17,552 bases of DNA from Vicinamibacteria bacterium. Lineage in GTDB: Bacteria; Acidobacteriota; Vicinamibacteria; Vicinamibacterales; 2-12-FULL-66-21. Shown here piece after piece: positions 1 through 6,404 of the stretch (its first letter is position 1; each line of letters starts with the position of its first letter). Position numbers and translations under genes: made by a program. The stretch is taken from the NCBI GenBank assembly GCA_025937075.1, contig JAICSD010000027.1, positions 1 through 17,552 of the forward strand, written 5' to 3'. The notes below the pieces were generated by a model. It was not told the DNA's origin. It saw only the letters and a program-made list of their open reading frames with translations, and searched no databases.

Positions 1-747
1 CCCGCGATCGAGCTCGAGGATGCGCGTCGCGAGCGAGGTCAGGAACGCGCGATCGTGCGTCACGAACAGCACGGCACCCGGAAACTGCAGCAGGAATTCC
101 TCGAGCCATCTGATTGCGTCGATGTCGAGGTGATTGGTGGGCTCGTCCAGCAGCAGCACGTCAGGCGACGACACGAGCGCGCACGCCAGCAGCGTGCGGC
201 GCCGCCAGCCGCCCGACAATTCGTGAACGGGACGGTCGGCGGGCAACCCCAGACGGGAGATCACCAGCTCCACCTTCTGCTCGAGGCTCCAGCCGTCCTC
301 CAGCTCGAGCCGGTGCTGCAGATCGGCGAGTGCCGCGAGCCGTTGCTCGTCGTGCGGCTGCTCCGCCAGACGCGCCGCGGCGCGGTGATACGCCGCGGCC
401 AGGTTGCCCAGCGCGCCAAGCCCGCGGGCGACTTCGTCGAAGACGAGGCGCTCGCGCACCTGAAGTTCCGCGCTGTCGTGATCGCGCAACTCGGGTTGCG
501 CGCCACGAATGCCCTCGTCGCCGACTTCCTGGGACAGGCGCGCGACACGAAGCGCCGGCGCACGCCAGACAGTTCCCGAATCGGGCGGCACCTCGCCTGA
601 GATCACCTTCAGCAGGCTCGATTTGCCGCTGCCGTTGCGGCCGATCAACGCGATGCGCTCGCCGGCGTCGATTCTGAGATTCGCACCCTCGAAAAGTGGC
701 AGGTACCCGAAGGCGAGCGAAACGTCAGACAGGGTCAGAAGGGGCAT
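1..747 (-). CDS. ABC-F family ATPase (Uup/EttA type), N-terminal part, cut by window edge
   Basis: Only the first 249 codons are in the window; the second ATPase domain lies beyond position 1. The visible half is a complete first ABC domain. It has a Walker A GRNGSGKS at residues 36-43, an LSGGW signature at 177-181, a Walker B LLLDEPTNHLD at about 198-208 and the switch histidine H231 in FVTHDR. There is no membrane segment. DEPTNHLD with a helical insertion between Walker A and the signature is the ABC-F pattern. ABC-F proteins are soluble and act on the ribosome rather than in transport. The start ATG (747-745) gives MPLLTLSDVSLAFG, a normal ABC-F N-terminus. It sits 59 bp downstream of the YvcK-like gene on the same strand, probably in one operon, and that gap is filled by a heptad repeat. 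The member (uup, ettA or other) cannot be decided from half the protein. Confidence 0.93.
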   Translation of the reverse strand, partial: MPLLTLSDVSLAFGYLPLFEGANLRIDAGERIALIGRNGSGKSSLLKVISGEVPPDSGTVWRAPALRVARLSQEVGDEGIRGAQPELRDHDSAELQVRERLVFDEVARGLGALGNLAAAYHRAAARLAEQPHDEQRLAALADLQHRLELEDGWSLEQKVELVISRLGLPADRPVHELSGGWRRRTLLACALVSSPDVLLLDEPTNHLDIDAIRWLEEFLLQFPGAVLFVTHDRAFLTSLATRILELDRG

Positions 748-806
748 CGCGGAAGGCGGAAGGTGGACGTTGGACGTTGAAAAGCTGGGAGTTGGGAGCT
801 TGAGTG
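748..806. repeat. Heptanucleotide short tandem repeat filling an intergenic gap
   Basis: From 750 to 805 the + strand divides cleanly into eight consecutive 7-bp units with no slippage. They change stepwise: CGGAAGG twice, TGGACGT twice, then TGAAAAG, CTGGGAG, TTGGGAG and CTTGAGT. The array occupies almost exactly the gap between the stop of the YvcK-like gene (807) and the start of the ABC-F gene (747). It resembles the heptameric STRR repeats known from cyanobacteria. Its function is unknown. Confidence 0.85.
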
Positions 807-1769
807 TCAGAGCAGATGACGCGACAGCACGGCCCAGACCGCGTGCGCGAGCCGCGCGCGATCGTGCCGCGCGATCTCGTCGCACCAGAACTCGCCGGTC
901 ACCACTTCGGTGCCGCTGGGGATCTCACCGACCTCGAGCGGCGTCTTGTGCTCGGCCGCGTAGCGTTCGAGTGTGGCGGCAGACGGCCTCGTCGTGTTGA
1001 CGATCACCACATCGATGGACCGGCCAATGGCCGCGCACAGCAGGCGAACTTCGTCAGCCGCAGTGAAGTCCGCCATGCCTCGCCCCTCCGTGAGCAGGTT
1101 GCTGACGAGGACGATGGGGCCGCGCACCTGACGGACGGCTTGCGGCGCGCCGCGGACGAGGAAAATCGGCATCAAACTCGTGTAGAAGCTCCCCGGCCCG
1201 ATGATCGCGGCTTCGAACTGCGGGATGGCGGCTTCCGTAGACGGGTGCAGGTGCACCTGCGGCTCGAGCCACAAGCGGGTGATCCCATGACCGGCGCTCT
1301 GAGCGGCATCCACTTCCACTTCGCCGCGCGACTGCGCCCCGTCCTGATATTCGGCGCAGACGGTCGCCTGCTCCACGCTGACGGGCCACACGCGTCCTGC
1401 GCAGCCGAGCAGCCCGCGCAAGCCGTCCACCGCTGCGACGAAGTCGCCGCTGTACCGCTCCATCATCGAGAGCAGCAGGTTCCCGCCCGTGTGCCCGCCG
1501 AGGCGTGCGTGCTCGAGCGTCGGCAGTCGCGCGAGCAACACGCGCCGCGCCTCGCGTTCGTTGCGCGCGAGCGCGAGCGCGCACTTGAGCACATCGCCCG
1601 GCGGCAGGACGCCCAGTTCGTCGCGCAGCACGCCCGAACTCCCGCCACTATCGAACATCGTCACCACCGCATTGAGCGACAGCCAGGGGTTGCGCTTCAG
1701 GCCGCCGAGCAGGCTTGGCAGCCCGGTGCCGCCGCCGAAGCAGCCGATGTTGAGAGTGCGCAGGCGCAT
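807..1769 (-). CDS. yvcK: YvcK/CofD-like protein (gluconeogenesis factor family)
   Basis: A 320-residue protein of the YvcK/CofD Rossmann-like family. YvcK members bind UDP-sugars and influence carbon flux and cell-wall synthesis; they are not proven enzymes. Visible family motifs are FGGGTG (residues 11-16), FDSGGSSGVLRDELG (39-53), PPGD (56-59), GHTGGNLLL (92-100) and the phosphate-binding IIGPGSFYTSLMP (189-201). The second Asp of the usual DDGGSSG is Ser here. An open frame continues upstream to 2015, but that stretch is arginine-rich shadow overlapping the divergent gene. The start at 1769 is preferred because a TATCAT box lies 6 nt upstream; ATG 1784 is the alternative. It is divergent from the Tat hydrolase and probably co-transcribed with the ABC-F gene downstream. 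Confidence 0.9.
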   Translation of the reverse strand: MRLRTLNIGCFGGGTGLPSLLGGLKRNPWLSLNAVVTMFDSGGSSGVLRDELGVLPPGDVLKCALALARNEREARRVLLARLPTLEHARLGGHTGGNLLLSMMERYSGDFVAAVDGLRGLLGCAGRVWPVSVEQATVCAEYQDGAQSRGEVEVDAAQSAGHGITRLWLEPQVHLHPSTEAAIPQFEAAIIGPGSFYTSLMPIFLVRGAPQAVRQVRGPIVLVSNLLTEGRGMADFTAADEVRLLCAAIGRSIDVVIVNTTRPSAATLERYAAEHKTPLEVGEIPSGTEVVTGEFWCDEIARHDRARLAHAVWAVLSRHLL

Positions 1770-1775
1770 CGGTCG

Positions 1776-1781
1776 ATGATA
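1776..1781 (-). promoter_or_regulatory. -10 box of a probable leaderless YvcK-like transcript
   Basis: On the minus strand TATCAT is followed by 6 nt (CGACCG) and then the ATG at 1769. No Shine-Dalgarno sequence precedes the ATG. A transcription start at or next to the A of ATG is the simplest reading. No convincing -35 hexamer was found. Confidence 0.5.
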
Positions 1782-1788
1782 CATGGGC

Positions 1789-1815
1789 CGCGGAGGACGC
1801 GGATTACGCGGACGC
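1789..1815. repeat. Three tandem 9-bp units CGCGGANNN
   Basis: CGCGGAGGA, CGCGGATTA and CGCGGACGC follow one another directly in the divergent intergenic region between the YvcK-like gene and the Tat hydrolase gene. The rest of the gap (1816-1880) shows no obvious structure beyond high GC. Confidence 0.6.
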
Positions 1816-1881
1816 GCGCCGAAGAAGCGAGAGAGCGCAGCGACCGAGTCACGCGAGCGGCCCCCGTAGGAGCCCCTCGGA

Positions 1882-1887
1882 TACCAT
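1882..1887 (+). promoter_or_regulatory. -10-like box before the Tat hydrolase gene, leaderless spacing
   Basis: TACCAT matches four of six TATAAT positions, including the key TA---T. It lies 7 nt before the ATG at 1895. The only purine-rich SD-like stretch (TAGGAG near 1867) is more than 20 nt from the ATG, too far to serve it. The spacing is as at 4142 and 12722. Confidence 0.4.
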
Positions 1888-1894
1888 ATGCGCC

Positions 1895-4117
1895 ATGACG
1901 TACACGCGGCGGAGATTCCTCGAAGCAGCGGGCGCCTTGGCGGCCGCGGTGCGCATGGGGCGAGCGGGCGCCCTGCACGCGCAGTCGACCGGCGGCACCC
2001 GACCATCTCCCGCACCTGGCGTGCAACTGAACGTCGAGACCCCGGTACCGGACTATTCGCGCGATCTCGAGCGGTACCTGATCCGCCTTGCGGATGACGC
2101 GCGCGAACGGCGCAAGCAGGTGGTCGAGGCGATCTCGTCGCGCGGAGGCATCCTCGACCGGCAGCACACGATCGTGTCCGAGCTTTGGAAGATGCTGGGC
2201 GGACCGCTCGAGCGCACGCCTCTCAACCCGCGAGTGACGGGCGTCGTCGATCGTCCTGGCTATCGAATCGAAAAGCTGACGTACGAGAGCCGGCCGCGGC
2301 TCTACGTGACGGCGAATCTCTACGTGCCCGCCGGCAGCGGACGGCGCCCGGCGATCCTGGGGCCACTCGGCCACTCGATGAACGGCAAGGCCTGGCCGAC
2401 GTACCAGCGGCTGTTCTCGAATCTCGCGCGCAAAGGCTACGTCGTGCTCGCTTACGATCCGTTCGGGCAAGGCGAACGCATCGAGTACCCCGGACGGGAA
2501 CCTGGTGAATCGACCGTCGCACGCGGCGGGACCGGCGAGCACGAGTACGCCGGGCGCCGCCTGATCCTCCTCGGAGCCAACTTCGGCCTGTTCCGCGCGT
2601 GGGACGGCATTCGCGGAATCGATTACCTCCTGACGCGCCCGGAGGTGGATCCCGATCGCATCGGCTGCTGCGGACAATCCGGCGGCGCCACGATGACGCA
2701 ATTCCTTGCCGCGCTCGACAGCCGGATCCGCGTCGCGGTGGTCTCGGAAGGGAACACGGAGAATCTGGCCGAGACGAACGTCGAGCCGCCGGGATCGGCA
2801 GACGATGCCGAGCAGAACATCGTGCCCGGCCTGGCGCGCGGGATCGATCGGGCGGATCTACTCTACGCGTTCGCGCCGAAGCCGATGCTCATGACGATCA
2901 CGCTGCACGACGCCGGCCACACGTACTCGCCCGAATACGTGACCGGCTCGCTCGCGTTCCTCGACGAATACAAACGGGCCTACCGTGTGCTGGGCGCCGA
3001 GGACCGCGTCTCGCTGCAGGCGACGACCGTGTCGCACGGGTACGTGTACGAGATGCGCCGCGCGACGTACGGCTGGTTCAATCGCTGGTTCGAGATGAAA
3101 GATGCGGACGACACCGAGACATCGCAGGCGGTCGAGGCTGATTCAACGCTGTTCGTGACGCCAACCGGGTTCGTCGCGACGTCATTTGGAGGCGAGACTG
3201 CCCTGTCGCTGACGCGTCAGATGGCCCAGGGGACCCGGCCTCCGGCGTCGGGCTCCGCCGCGGACACGCGCGCGCGCATTCGCGAAGTGCTCGGCGTGGC
3301 CGAGCGGCCCGATGCGGCACTGACGTCGCGCGTGCTCGCCACGATCAGAAAGGCTGGATATCGCGCGGAGCAGTTCGAGCTCACGAGCGATCGGGAAATC
3401 CGCACGCCGGGCTGGCTGCTCACGCCCGATAATGCGACCGCTTCCACACCGACGTTGCTGTACGTGGGCGAGGCATCGGCCTGGAGCGGCGTCGCGGAGG
3501 ACGCGCTGCCCGAGCGCCTGTGCGCGACGGGCGGATGCCGCGTCGCCATCATCGACGTGCGCGGACGCGGCGACTGCGCCATCGCCTATCCGGCGCGCGG
3601 TCGGTTCTATTTCCCGGGCCGCATCAGCGACGAAGCGTACCTGACCTGGTTCACGCTGATGCTGGGCAGGCCGCTGCTCGGCGGACAAGTGTCCGACACG
3701 TTGCGGGCGCTGCAGTACCTTCGTTCCCGCCCCGACGGGGACAATGCCGTGTCGCTCGTCGGCGACGGCCCGCACGGCGTGATCGCGCTCTATGCGGCCG
3801 CGCTCGACGAGGGCGTACGCGGCGTCGCGCTGCGCCGGACTGTCACTGACTACCGATCGCTGGCTGTCGCCGAACGCTACAGCCAACCGTTCGGTATTTA
3901 TGCGTACGGCATCCTGGGCGAATTCGATCTGCCCGACGTGGCGCGCGCGGCGGCGCCTCGCCCCGTGCTCCTGCTCGATGCCGTTACGGCGACGGGCGAT
4001 CCGGCGGGCGCAGTTGCGAAGGATCTCTACCGGGACGTGTCGAACGCCACGGTGCGCACGACGGGCGCTGACGACGATCGGATCCAACTCCTGGCCGACT
4101 GGGCGCGCAGCCACTAA
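1895..4117 (+). CDS. Tat-exported two-domain alpha/beta hydrolase (acetyl-xylan-esterase-like)
   Basis: 740 residues. The N-terminus has a twin-arginine signal (TRRRFLEAAG, residues 4-13, then an Ala-rich segment ending near AHLAQ-like ALHAQS at about 30), so folded export to the periplasm is expected. The first hydrolase domain (about 110-410) carries a lid/oxyanion region LGHSMNGKAWP, then VLAYDPFGQGERIEY and a nucleophile elbow GCCGQSGG with Ser262. Asp339 and His381 (VSHGY) are probable triad partners. A second hydrolase-like domain (about 470-740) has GDGPHG at 623-628 where GxSxG is expected, so it lacks a nucleophile. The family includes acetyl-xylan and related carbohydrate esterases; the substrate is unknown. 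The ATG at 1895 is chosen because it begins the Tat signal. It is 125 bp from the divergent YvcK-like start. Confidence 0.85.
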   Translation: MTYTRRRFLEAAGALAAAVRMGRAGALHAQSTGGTRPSPAPGVQLNVETPVPDYSRDLERYLIRLADDARERRKQVVEAISSRGGILDRQHTIVSELWKMLGGPLERTPLNPRVTGVVDRPGYRIEKLTYESRPRLYVTANLYVPAGSGRRPAILGPLGHSMNGKAWPTYQRLFSNLARKGYVVLAYDPFGQGERIEYPGREPGESTVARGGTGEHEYAGRRLILLGANFGLFRAWDGIRGIDYLLTRPEVDPDRIGCCGQSGGATMTQFLAALDSRIRVAVVSEGNTENLAETNVEPPGSADDAEQNIVPGLARGIDRADLLYAFAPKPMLMTITLHDAGHTYSPEYVTGSLAFLDEYKRAYRVLGAEDRVSLQATTVSHGYVYEMRRATYGWFNRWFEMKDADDTETSQAVEADSTLFVTPTGFVATSFGGETALSLTRQMAQGTRPPASGSAADTRARIREVLGVAERPDAALTSRVLATIRKAGYRAEQFELTSDREIRTPGWLLTPDNATASTPTLLYVGEASAWSGVAEDALPERLCATGGCRVAIIDVRGRGDCAIAYPARGRFYFPGRISDEAYLTWFTLMLGRPLLGGQVSDTLRALQYLRSRPDGDNAVSLVGDGPHGVIALYAAALDEGVRGVALRRTVTDYRSLAVAERYSQPFGIYAYGILGEFDLPDVARAAAPRPVLLLDAVTATGDPAGAVAKDLYRDVSNATVRTTGADDDRIQLLADWARSH

Positions 4118-4141
4118 CCTCGTCCGGGAGGATCCGCGGCC

Positions 4142-4147
4142 TATAAT
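4142..4147 (+). promoter_or_regulatory. Perfect TATAAT box, 6 nt before ATG 4154 (leaderless)
   Basis: TATAAT matches the sigma-70 consensus exactly. It is followed by CACGGG and then ATG. With the usual 6-7 nt from -10 to the start of transcription, the mRNA would begin at the ATG itself. There is no SD. The region at -35 (about 4119-4124) does not resemble TTGACA. Confidence 0.65.
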
Positions 4148-4153
4148 CACGGG

Positions 4154-4855
4154 ATGCCGAATGGGCAGCACGCGCTCGACGGGCTGGCGAGGGATCTCGA
4201 GCGCGTGTTCGGGCACCGGCTTCGGTCGCTCGTCGCGTACGAGAGCCTGGCGCCGGGAAGCAGTCTGCACTCGCTCGCGATCGTCGAAGGGCTCACGTTC
4301 GAGGACCTCGCAGCCTGCCTGCCGCTCGCCGATGGCTGGCACCGCCGCGGGCTCGAAGTGCCGCTGATGCTCTCGGCGGGGGAACTGCGGCGCACGATGG
4401 ACATCTTCCCGCTCGAATACGCGGGCATCATCGCCACGCACACGGTTGTTCGCGGTAACAGCCCCTTCGAGGGACTGGAAATTCCTCCGGCCGATCTGCG
4501 CCGCGGCTGCGAGGCGCAGGCGAAGGGACACCTGATTCACCTCCGCGAGGCGTTTCTCGAATCACACGGCGAGACGGCGTCCATCGTGCGGCTGATCGCG
4601 GCATCGGCCGCGCCCTTCCGCGCGCTGTTGACGCATATCGCACGGCTGCCCGACGGTGACGGCAACACCCGGGGGGCCTTCACAGACGATGATCTCGCGC
4701 GCTTCGCCGAGGCGCATATGGGCGTACCTGCAGCCCTCGTACGCGATGTGTTCGGCGCAGCCGCTCAGTCGGCCATCGCCGATCCCACCGCGCTCCTCGC
4801 GCGCTACCTCGACGCCGCACAGCGTGTCTGGGAGTACGTCGATCGCTGGCGCTAG
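4154..4855 (+). CDS. Uncharacterised protein, resembles a degenerate nucleotidyltransferase
   Basis: 233 residues, soluble, no signal peptide. I do not recognise a named family with certainty. The N-terminal part (residues 10-50) reads like the opening of a minimal nucleotidyltransferase: FGHRLRSLVAYES followed by a hydrophobic strand SLAIVEGL. Later, FPLEYAGIIATHTVVRG and a helix with CEAQAKGHLIHLREAFLE match the layout after the catalytic core in such proteins. The active-site GS and DxD are absent (YES, then HSLAIVE), so it would be inactive as a transferase. The C-terminal third is helical. It lies just upstream of the TPM and LemA genes. The start follows a perfect TATAAT box by 6 nt. 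The fold assignment is inference; structure prediction would decide it. Confidence 0.72.
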   Translation: MPNGQHALDGLARDLERVFGHRLRSLVAYESLAPGSSLHSLAIVEGLTFEDLAACLPLADGWHRRGLEVPLMLSAGELRRTMDIFPLEYAGIIATHTVVRGNSPFEGLEIPPADLRRGCEAQAKGHLIHLREAFLESHGETASIVRLIAASAAPFRALLTHIARLPDGDGNTRGAFTDDDLARFAEAHMGVPAALVRDVFGAAAQSAIADPTALLARYLDAAQRVWEYVDRWR

Positions 4856-4870
4856 CGAACGCCGAGGCGT

Positions 4871-4949
4871 GTCAATGCTGGATACTCACCCTGGTCAATG
4901 CCGGGTACTGACGCTGGTCAATGCCGCGTACTGACGCGCGTCAATGCCG
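4871..4949. repeat. 23-bp tandem repeat, about 3.4 copies, overlapping a start codon
   Basis: Units start at 4871, 4894, 4917 and 4940 (the last partial). The second is GTCAATGCCGGGTACTGAC followed by GCTG; the others differ at a few positions. Each unit contains CAATGCYG and, except in the first, CTGACG. The third unit contains ATG 4921, the only conventional start upstream of the TPM signal peptide in its frame. The 20-mer ACTGACGCTGGTCAATGCCG at 4907-4926 recurs exactly at 15571-15590. Confidence 0.9.
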
Positions 4950-5799
4950 GTCTCGTGTAGGGCATACCTTCGGGTGTGGCACAGCCAAATGGACGCTGTA
5001 CGCGCTCCTCTTCCTCCTCCTGCATTCAGCATTCACCATTGACGCCGCGGCGCAGCCCGCGCCGCCAACATTGACTGCGCCGGTCAACGACTTCGCAAAC
5101 ATCATCGACAGCGCCTCGCGCGCGGAGCTGGATCGGCGAATCCGGGCGATGCAGCAGAAGACCGGCGACGTCCTGGTCGTGGCGACCGTGAACACCTATC
5201 AACCCTACGCCGACATCAACGAGTACGCCGTCAAGATGTTCGAGAATGGCGGCCGCGGGATCGGACAGAAGGGAAAGGACAACGGCGTCCTCATCGTCCT
5301 CGCGGTGAACGACCGCCGTGTGCGGGTTGAAGTCGGCTACGACCTGGAGGCCTTCGTCACGGACGGCTTCGCGGGAGAGGTCATCCGCAACGTGATGAAC
5401 CCCGAGTTCCGGCAGGGGCGCTACGGACCTGGCCTGCTCGCCGGCGCCACGACGATCATCAACCGCATCGCGCAGGGACGCGGGGTCACGATCCCTGACG
5501 TGCCGCAGCAGCCGGTGGGAACCTCCTCTGACGGTCCGCACATCCCGTTCTCGCTGATCATCTTCGTCATTCTCATCGTGCTCGCGCTCAGCCGCGGCGG
5601 TGGACGCCGCCGGCGCAGACGCTACTGGGGTGTCGGACCGTGGAGCGGATGGAACAGCGGCGTCGGCCCGTTCGGACGAGGCGGATTTGGCGGCGGCTTC
5701 GGGGGATTCGGCGGGGGCTTCGGCGGCGGCGGCGGTGGTGGCTTCGGTGGCTTCGGCGGCGGCCGCTCCGGCGGCGGTGGAGCATCCGGAGGATGGTAG
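4921..5799 (+). CDS. Secreted TPM-domain (YgcG-like) membrane protein
   Basis: 292 residues. A signal peptide-like hydrophobic run TLYALLFLLLHSAF (about 25-38) precedes a mature part beginning near AAAQPAP. The TPM domain (PF04536-type) runs from LTAPVNDFANIID at residue 51 to about 190, with the family hallmarks TGDVLVVATV, KGKDNGVLIVLAVNDRRVRVEVGYDLE and YGPGLLAGATTII. A membrane helix (about 209-224) follows, then an RRRRRR stretch and a glycine-rich tail (about 237-292) ending SGGW. This is the YgcG layout, usually paired with LemA as here (36 bp downstream). No other ATG, GTG or TTG lies in frame between the upstream TGA (4909) and the signal peptide, so the start must be 4921, inside a tandem repeat, unless a rare codon is used. 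Family function is not settled. Confidence 0.88.
   Translation: MPRTDARQCRSRVGHTFGCGTAKWTLYALLFLLLHSAFTIDAAAQPAPPTLTAPVNDFANIIDSASRAELDRRIRAMQQKTGDVLVVATVNTYQPYADINEYAVKMFENGGRGIGQKGKDNGVLIVLAVNDRRVRVEVGYDLEAFVTDGFAGEVIRNVMNPEFRQGRYGPGLLAGATTIINRIAQGRGVTIPDVPQQPVGTSSDGPHIPFSLIIFVILIVLALSRGGGRRRRRRYWGVGPWSGWNSGVGPFGRGGFGGGFGGFGGGFGGGGGGGFGGFGGGRSGGGGASGGW
5022..5045. repeat. Heptad repeat inside the TPM signal-peptide coding region
   Basis: GCATTCA, GCATTCA and CCATTGA follow in phase from 5022, then CGC. They encode part of HSAFTIDA in the signal peptide. CATTGACGC (5037-5045) is the exact inverse complement of GCGTCAATG (4938-4946) in the upstream 23-bp array, so the two could pair in the transcript. 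A similar heptad run lies at 13324-13363. Confidence 0.75.
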
Positions 5800-5823
5800 G
5801 GCGCAATGATAAAGTTCGAGAGC

Positions 5824-5830
5824 GAGAGGA
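5824..5830 (+). promoter_or_regulatory. lemA: Shine-Dalgarno site that fixes the lemA start
   Basis: GAGAGGA lies 4 nt before ATG 5835. It selects this ATG within a frame that stays open upstream to 5640. Its presence contrasts with the SD-less starts at 1769, 1895, 4154 and 12735. Confidence 0.7.
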
Positions 5831-5834
5831 CATC

Positions 5835-6404
5835 ATGCGGAGACATTTCCAACGCGCAGCGCTCGTCGTGTTCGTATCCGCGGTTGCCGCAGCGCTCTCC
5901 GGCTGCTCCTACAACAAGTTCACGACCCAGGAAGAGGCCATCAAGGCGCAGTGGGCACAGGTGCAGAACCAGCTCCAGCGCAGGAACGACCTCATACCCA
6001 ACCTGGTCGAGACGGTGAAGGGCTACGCGACGCACGAGGAGAGCGTCTACAAGGACATCGCGGATTCACGATCGCGCCTCCTGGCTGCGAAGTCTCCCGA
6101 GGAGACCATCCAGGCGGCCAATCAGCAGACGACGGCGCTCGGACGGCTGCTCGCGGTGGTCGAAAACTATCCGCAGCTCAAAGCCAACGAGCAGTTCAAC
6201 CGCCTGATGGACGAGCTGTCGGGGACGGAGAACCGGATCGCCGTCGAACGCATGCGCTACAACGAGCGCGTGCAGGAATACAACACGCAGCGCCGCAAGT
6301 TCCCGTCGAACCTGACCGCGAAGATGTTCGGCTTCAAGGCGTATCCGTATTTCGAGGCGCCTCCGGCCGCACAGGGAGTGCCGAAGGTCGATTTCCGCCG
6401 ATGA
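5835..6404 (+). CDS. lemA: LemA family lipoprotein
   Basis: 189 residues. The N-terminus MRRHFQRAALVVFVSAVAAALSGC is a lipoprotein signal with lipobox LSGC (Cys24), so the protein is probably anchored in a membrane. The body is the LemA helical domain, with the hallmarks VQNQLQRRNDLIPNLVETVKGYATHE, RLLAVVENYPQLKANEQFNRLMDELSGTENRI and YNERVQEYNTQRRKFPSNLTAKMFGFK. It is about the normal family length. It follows the TPM gene, the common LemA-TPM pairing. Its TGA overlaps the next gene's ATG in the sequence ATGA. The molecular role of LemA proteins is not established. The assignment rests on many conserved blocks. Confidence 0.95.
   Translation: MRRHFQRAALVVFVSAVAAALSGCSYNKFTTQEEAIKAQWAQVQNQLQRRNDLIPNLVETVKGYATHEESVYKDIADSRSRLLAAKSPEETIQAANQQTTALGRLLAVVENYPQLKANEQFNRLMDELSGTENRIAVERMRYNERVQEYNTQRRKFPSNLTAKMFGFKAYPYFEAPPAAQGVPKVDFRR

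Noticed and set aside
261..563. Open frame on the minus strand, 100 codons, and several long arginine-rich frames across the window
   Set aside because: They are shadows of real genes in GC-rich DNA, with arginine-rich composition and no recognisable motifs.
4118..4140. Terminator after the Tat hydrolase gene
   Set aside because: CCTC and GAGG could form a 4-bp stem, but there is no T-tract, so it is not convincing.
3182..4540. 452-codon minus-strand frame opposite the Tat hydrolase
   Set aside because: It spans two well-supported + strand genes, has no start signal and no domain pattern.
4871..4949. Possible CRISPR array
   Set aside because: The units are directly contiguous with no unique spacers, and no cas gene is nearby.
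4965..4970. TACCTT as a leaderless -10 box for the TPM gene
   Set aside because: Transcripts would begin after ATG 4921, and no conventional in-frame start follows before the signal peptide. The nearby ATG 4989 is in another frame and stops at 5040-5042.
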